Positions 60,189 through 64,000 of a DNA stretch of 64,000 nucleotides are shown piece by piece. The position numbers and the translations under genes are program-made. The DNA comes from CAYREX01 sp964423505 (lineage in GTDB: Bacteria; Fermentibacterota; Fermentibacteria; Fermentibacterales; JCC-6): positions 1 to 64,000 of the forward strand of contig CAYREX010000010.1 in the NCBI GenBank assembly GCA_964423505.1, read 5' to 3'. The notes below the pieces were generated by a model, which saw only the letters and a program-made list of their open reading frames with translations, had not been told where the DNA came from and made no database searches. The number at the start of each line of letters is the position of its first letter. The stretch's first letter is position 1.

Positions 60189-62255
60189 ATGAGCTCCGAC
60201 CTCGGCTTCAGGAAGGACCCGGACACCGATTTCCGCGACGCGTCCGAACTGACCGCGGAAGAGGCCCGGGAGCAGGCGGAGGCTCTCAGGGACGGCATAG
60301 ACTACCATGACTACCGCTACTATGTGAGGAACGACCCGGTCATCTCCGACGCGGTCTACGACAGGCTCTTCGCCAGGCTGCGGGAGCTGGAGGAGGAGTT
60401 CCCGGAGCTGGACTCGCCGACCTCCCCCACGAAGAGGGTCGGGGCGCCGCCGGTCGACGAGCTGGAGAGACGGGAGCACGCCGCCCCCATGAAGAGCCTT
60501 GAGGCGGTGCTGGAGGAGGAAGAGGTCGCCGGCTTTCTCGGGCGGGTGAGGGACCGCCTGGGGAGCAGGGACGTCTCCTTCACGGTGGAGCCGAAGTTCG
60601 ACGGGCTCTCCGTGGAGCTGGCCTACAGGGAGGGCGAGCTGGAGTACGGGGCGACAAGGGGCGACGGCCGGTACGGTGAGGACGTCACCCGCAATCTCCG
60701 CACCATAGGCGCTGTTCCGCTAAGGCTGAGGGCGGAGGCCGACCCGCCCCGCTTCCTCGCGGTGAGGGGCGAGGTGCTCATGCCGCTCTCCGGCTTCCAG
60801 CGGCTGAACCGCGAGCGCGTGGAGCGGGGAGAGGAGCCGTTCGCCAACCCGCGGAACGCAGCCGCCGGCACGGTGAGGCAGCTCGACCCCTCGATGGTCT
60901 CCGGCAAGCCGCTCACCGCGTTCTTCTACGAGGTGCTGGAGATCCGGGGCGAGGCGCCGGGCGACCACTGGGGGATGCTGCGGCGCTTCCCCGACTGGGG
61001 CCTCAGGGTATCCCCCCGCAACAGGCGCGTCTCAACGCTCTCCGAGATATCCGACTACCACGAAGAGCTGGCGAAAGAGCGGAACGACATCGACTGGGAG
61101 ATGGACGGAGTCGTCATCAAGGTCAGCGACTACGCGGCGCGGGAGAAGCTGGGAGCCAGGCAGCGCTCGCCGAGATGGGCGCTGGCCTGGAAGTTCGAGC
61201 CCCGCAGGGAGGTCACCAGGCTCAGGGAGATAGCCGTCCAGGTGGGAAGGACCGGCAAGCTCACCCCGGTAGCCCTGCTCGCCCCGGTCGAGGTCGGCGG
61301 GGTGACCGTCAGCAGGGCCTCTCTCCACAACGCGGACGAGGTGAGGCGCAAGGACTTGCGCGAGGGGGACAGGGTCCGGGTGAAGCGGGCCGGCGACGTT
61401 ATCCCGGAGGTGGTGGAGAGGCTGCCGGAGCCGGGTCGAAAGAGGGGGGAGCCGTTCGAAATGCCGGAGGAATGCCCCGTCTGCGGCAGGCAGGTCGAGC
61501 GGGAGGGCGCCTACCACTACTGCCCCGGCGGGCTCAGTTGCCGCGCCCAGCTCGTCGGGTCCATAGTCCACTACGCCTCCCGGGAGGCCATGGACATAGA
61601 CCACCTCGGAGAGGAGACCGCAAGGGATCTGGTGGAGAGGGGAATGGTGCGGGACATCGCCGACCTCTACCATCTGGAGGCGGAGGATCTCGAGAGCCTG
61701 GAGGGCTTCGCGGAGAGGTCGGCCCGGCTCCTGGCAGACGCGATAGGCTCGGCGAGAGAGGCGAGGCTGGACCGCTTCCTCTACGCCCTGGGCATCAGGC
61801 ACGTCGGCAGTCACCTTGCAAGAGTCCTCGCCTCCTCCCTCGGGGACCTGGACAGCGTCAGGCGGGCGACGGCGGAGGAGCTGCGGACCATCGGGGAGAT
61901 AGGCCCGGAGACGGCATCGGGAGTGGAGAGCTTCTTTGCGGACCCGGACAACTCCCGGGTGCTGGACAGGCTGCTGGAGGCGGGGGTCGAGGTAGGCGGG
62001 ATGGAGACCGTCGAGGGCGGCCCTCTCTCCGGGCTCACCTTCGTCTTCACGGGTGGGCTGGAGGGCATTGCAAGGGAAGAGGCCGTGGCGGCGGTCGAGG
62101 CCCGGGGCGGCAGGGCCACCTCCGGCGTCAGCTCCAGGACGGACTATCTTGTGGTGGGAGAGGACCCCGGCAGCAAGCTGGAAGATGCCCGGGAGGAGGA
62201 GTCGGTGGAGATAATTAGCGAAGGCCGCTTCCGGGAGATGCTGGAGGAGGGATGA
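60189..62255 (+). CDS. ligA: NAD-dependent DNA ligase
   Basis: The 688-residue enzyme seals nicks with NAD. It has domain Ia (DYRYYVRNDPVISDAVYDRL), the adenylation domain with Lys136 in VEPKFDGLSVEL, GDGRYGEDVTRNLRTI, RNAAAGTVRQLD and EMDGVVIKV. An OB fold, a Cys4 zinc finger (CPVC and later CPGGLSC), HhH repeats and a C-terminal BRCT domain (GLTFVFTGGLEGIAREEA) follow. All are in the usual order and length. It starts 2 bp after polX. As the essential replicative ligase it should be constitutive. Confidence 0.97.
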   Translation: MSSDLGFRKDPDTDFRDASELTAEEAREQAEALRDGIDYHDYRYYVRNDPVISDAVYDRLFARLRELEEEFPELDSPTSPTKRVGAPPVDELERREHAAPMKSLEAVLEEEEVAGFLGRVRDRLGSRDVSFTVEPKFDGLSVELAYREGELEYGATRGDGRYGEDVTRNLRTIGAVPLRLRAEADPPRFLAVRGEVLMPLSGFQRLNRERVERGEEPFANPRNAAAGTVRQLDPSMVSGKPLTAFFYEVLEIRGEAPGDHWGMLRRFPDWGLRVSPRNRRVSTLSEISDYHEELAKERNDIDWEMDGVVIKVSDYAAREKLGARQRSPRWALAWKFEPRREVTRLREIAVQVGRTGKLTPVALLAPVEVGGVTVSRASLHNADEVRRKDLREGDRVRVKRAGDVIPEVVERLPEPGRKRGEPFEMPEECPVCGRQVEREGAYHYCPGGLSCRAQLVGSIVHYASREAMDIDHLGEETARDLVERGMVRDIADLYHLEAEDLESLEGFAERSARLLADAIGSAREARLDRFLYALGIRHVGSHLARVLASSLGDLDSVRRATAEELRTIGEIGPETASGVESFFADPDNSRVLDRLLEAGVEVGGMETVEGGPLSGLTFVFTGGLEGIAREEAVAAVEARGGRATSGVSSRTDYLVVGEDPGSKLEDAREEESVEIISEGRFREMLEEG

Positions 62256-62265
62256 GGGGAGGGTC

Positions 62266-62994
62266 ATGAAGCTCACTTTCCTGGGCACCAGGGGCTACAT
62301 CGAGGCGAAGAGCGGGAGGCACCGGATGCACTCCTCCCTCCTGGTCTCCCGCGGTGACGGCAGGGTCATGGTCGACTGCGGCGAGACATGGCTCGGCAGG
62401 CTGGAGGATGTTTCGCCGGACGCCATAGTGATCACCCACGCCCACCCGGACCACGCCTTCGGACTGTCGGAGGGGGCGCCATGCCCGGTGTACGCCACCT
62501 CGGACGCCTGGGAGAAGAGGGAGCTGGGCGGGTTCGACATCGAAGACAGGCGCGCCGTGGAGCTGCGGGAGGAGATGGACATATGCGGCATCACCTTCGA
62601 GGCCTTCCCCGTCCTCCACTCCACCAGGGCCCCGGCGGTCGGCTACAGGATATCGGCAGGCCGGGCGGCGGTCTTCTACGTCCCGGACGTGGCGTACATC
62701 GTCAAGCGCTCCGAGGCGCTCGGAGGCGTCGACATCTACATCGGTGACGGGGCGACCATCGAGCGGAGCATGGTCCGGAAGCACGGCAGGGCGATAATCG
62801 GGCACGTCCCCATCCGGACGCAGATCTCCTGGTGCCGGGAGGAGGAGGTCCCGGAGATGATAGTCACCCACTGCGGCTCCGAGATAGTGGGCGGCGACGA
62901 GCGGAGCATAGGCCCGGCCCTGAGGCGCATGGGCAGGGACAAGGGCGTCGAGGTGACAGTCGCCGGCGACGGCATGGAGCGTGTGCTGCGCTGA
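62266..62994 (+). CDS. Metallo-beta-lactamase-fold hydrolase (RNase Z/phosphodiesterase-like)
   Basis: The 242-residue protein has MKLTFLGTRGYIEAKSGR, the metal motif THAHPDHAFG (about 60-69), a second His in FPVLHSTRAPAVGYRI (about 117), an Asp in VPDVAYI and a terminal His in VTHCGSE. The short form resembles small RNase Z- or PhnP-like hydrolases. The substrate is unknown. GGGGAGG lies four nt before the ATG and 10 bp separate it from ligA, so it may be the last gene of the repair operon. Confidence 0.85.
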   Translation: MKLTFLGTRGYIEAKSGRHRMHSSLLVSRGDGRVMVDCGETWLGRLEDVSPDAIVITHAHPDHAFGLSEGAPCPVYATSDAWEKRELGGFDIEDRRAVELREEMDICGITFEAFPVLHSTRAPAVGYRISAGRAAVFYVPDVAYIVKRSEALGGVDIYIGDGATIERSMVRKHGRAIIGHVPIRTQISWCREEEVPEMIVTHCGSEIVGGDERSIGPALRRMGRDKGVEVTVAGDGMERVLR

Positions 62995-63100
62995 GCCGCG
63001 ACCGGCTGCCCTTGACTTCCCTCACTCCCGCTGCTCCCTTTCCTGCGCCGGGCAGGGCCGGCATCCGGCGTAACGGGCTTGGCAGAACGGGAGTAGAGCC

Positions 63101-63694
63101 ATGCAGACAGCACGCCTTGCATATGCCCTCGCCGCGCTCCTCGCGGCAATACCCACGGCCTCCGCGGAGGTCCTCTGGGAGTGGCCCTACGACCCCGGCA
63201 GCGCCAGCAACTCGATGCCGGCCAGCTACGGTACCTTCAGGATGGCGGACGATTTCGTCCTCGGCTCCGAGGCCACCGTCACGGACATCGAGCTGTACGG
63301 ACTCTACATCAGCGGGACCCCGGGCGACGACTTCGTAGTCTCCGTCTACGAGGACGACTCCGGCCTGCCGGGAGCCCTGCTGATCGAGCGGACCTGCCCG
63401 GCGGTCAATACCACCACGGGCGACACCTGGGGCTACTACAACTACCCGATATACCTGACCGCACTAGAGCTGGAACCGGGGCCGGTCCTCGAGGCAGGCA
63501 CCTACTGGCTCTGCGCCTGGTACACGGGGGACCGCTGGTACTGGTTCGCAGACGAGGAGAACGGCAACTCCTGCCGCGACGAGGGCTCCGGCTGGGGCCC
63601 ATTCGGAACGTACCAGCTGGTCTTCTCGGTCCTGGGCGAGGAGGGCTTCGCCCTCGAACAGAGCACGTTCGGGGCCATCAAGTCCATGTGGTGA
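63101..63694 (+). CDS. Exported hypothetical protein, beta-rich
   Basis: The 197-residue protein has a clear signal peptide (residues 1-22, ending PTASA). It then forms a beta-sandwich-like domain (RMADDFVLGSEATVTDIELYG, GDDFVVSVYEDDSGLPGALL, LEAGTYWLCAWYTGDRWYW) as seen in many uncharacterised secreted proteins of FCB-type bacteria. It lacks a C-terminal sorting domain. GGGAG lies seven nt before the ATG. The substrate or partner is unknown. A TTGACT (63012-63017) lies upstream without a matching -10. Confidence 0.6.
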   Translation: MQTARLAYALAALLAAIPTASAEVLWEWPYDPGSASNSMPASYGTFRMADDFVLGSEATVTDIELYGLYISGTPGDDFVVSVYEDDSGLPGALLIERTCPAVNTTTGDTWGYYNYPIYLTALELEPGPVLEAGTYWLCAWYTGDRWYWFADEENGNSCRDEGSGWGPFGTYQLVFSVLGEEGFALEQSTFGAIKSMW

Positions 63695-63706
63695 CCGGGA
63701 CCTCCG

Positions 63707-64000
63707 CTACTCCCCCGGACAGGCCTCCCCCTCCTCGATATCCGGCAGGCCGCTCTCCTCGAGGAGCAGAGAGGTGTCGGCCAGCACCGCAGCCAGGTCC
63801 CCGAGACTCCAGTTGCCTTCGTGCCTCCCTATGCCGTGCATGAAGAGGGGGAAGTGGACGAAGTCCACCCTCCTCCCGTCTATCTCGGCGGAGAAGCGTC
63901 CGTCTACGACGACTGCAAAGGGGAAATGAGCGTCCGGCAGACCGTAGGCCGAGATGAGGCTCGCCTCGGCCGGGTCCGTTATCAGATGGTAGGTGACGTC
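63707..64000 (-). CDS. Partial gene: C-terminal part of a thioredoxin-like protein
   Basis: The frame is open from the window edge to a TAG at 63709-63707 and encodes 97 residues: ITDPAEASLISAYGLPDAHFPFAVVVDG, then FSAEIDGRRVDFVHFPLFMHG and an acidic tail. The DAHFPFAVVVDG segment resembles the cis-Pro strand of thioredoxin folds, so this is probably the C-terminal half of a thioredoxin-like or redox membrane protein. The N-terminus, and any CxxC, lies outside the window. Confidence 0.6.
   Translation of the reverse strand, partial: DVTYHLITDPAEASLISAYGLPDAHFPFAVVVDGRFSAEIDGRRVDFVHFPLFMHGIGRHEGNWSLGDLAAVLADTSLLLEESGLPDIEEGEACPGE

Noticed and set aside
63012..63017. TTGACT before the last secreted-protein gene as a promoter
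   Set aside because: The sequence 17 nt downstream (TCCCTT) is not a -10 box.
1..64000. tRNA, rRNA, CRISPR arrays, insertion sequences or prophage
   Set aside because: Reading both strands I found no cloverleaf with a TTCGA arm, no spaced direct-repeat array and no transposase or phage protein.

Overview
The window looks like a dense, high-GC (about two thirds G+C) bacterial chromosome segment. There are about 52 protein genes, no rRNA, tRNA or CRISPR that I can see, and no transposase or phage gene. A TonB-dependent receptor ending in an aromatic residue, several lipobox lipoproteins and a periplasmic HtrA protease point to a two-membrane (diderm) cell. Arg is often AGG and Ile often ATA despite the high GC. 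GlnRS is present, there are many GGDEF/PAS/TPR signalling proteins, and PurD and trehalose synthase are of archaeal-like types. This fits a poorly cultured lineage of the FCB/candidate-phylum kind better than a proteobacterium or actinobacterium, but that placement is inference only.

Layout. 1-5.1 kb: DUF2089 and SHOCT/DUF4097 genes behind a near-consensus promoter, a YgiQ radical SAM protein, a PUR-alpha-like protein with an added Myb/SANT-like tail, a small membrane protein and a TauE/SafE permease. 5.1-12 kb: asparagine synthetase, then a convergent operon of a PAS/GAF hybrid histidine kinase, a membrane TPR-like protein and an LPG-synthase-type membrane protein. 12-15 kb: a tightly overlapping operon of SagB-type oxidoreductase, DUF3634, alkyltransferase-like protein and GlnRS. 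15-21.3 kb: HtrA protease, FAA hydrolase, EFR1-type flavodoxin/ferredoxin, a lipoprotein alkaline phosphatase whose domains are circularly permuted, and a ferric-reductase-like flavocytochrome. 21.4-28.4 kb: a PH-like membrane protein, a CASTOR/POLLUX ion channel translationally coupled to an unknown membrane partner, a membrane-anchored PilB-like ATPase with no pilus genes near it, and an MFS exporter that appears to start at CTG.

28.4-38.3 kb is an envelope region: CMD/AhpD-like protein, beta-propeller proteins, an NlpC/P60 hydrolase (also apparently CTG-started), a beta-helical membrane protein, two paralogous propeller lipoproteins flanking an S41-like protein that has lost its nucleophile, and the TonB receptor. 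38.3-48.8 kb: a TPR-GGDEF cyclase coupled to a large dikinase-like protein without a PEP barrel, then a Pit/DUF47 phosphate operon with a PHO-box-like repeat, YjbQ, and a GGDEF-STAND-TPR fusion. 49-52.5 kb: a complete three-gene biotin-dependent acyl-CoA carboxylase. 52.6-55.4 kb: TreT, Fpg and a phosphoribosyltransferase. 55.6-55.95 kb is a striking AT-rich island (about 30-40% GC) directly in front of an archaeal-like purD coupled to an EctA-like acetyltransferase. 57.7-63 kb: DUF72, PolX, LigA and an MBL-fold hydrolase (a DNA-repair flavoured run), then a secreted protein and a truncated thioredoxin-like gene at the window edge.

The most unusual items are the circularly permuted alkaline phosphatase, the apparent CTG initiators, the dikinase-like protein, the GGDEF-STAND fusion and the AT-rich island.
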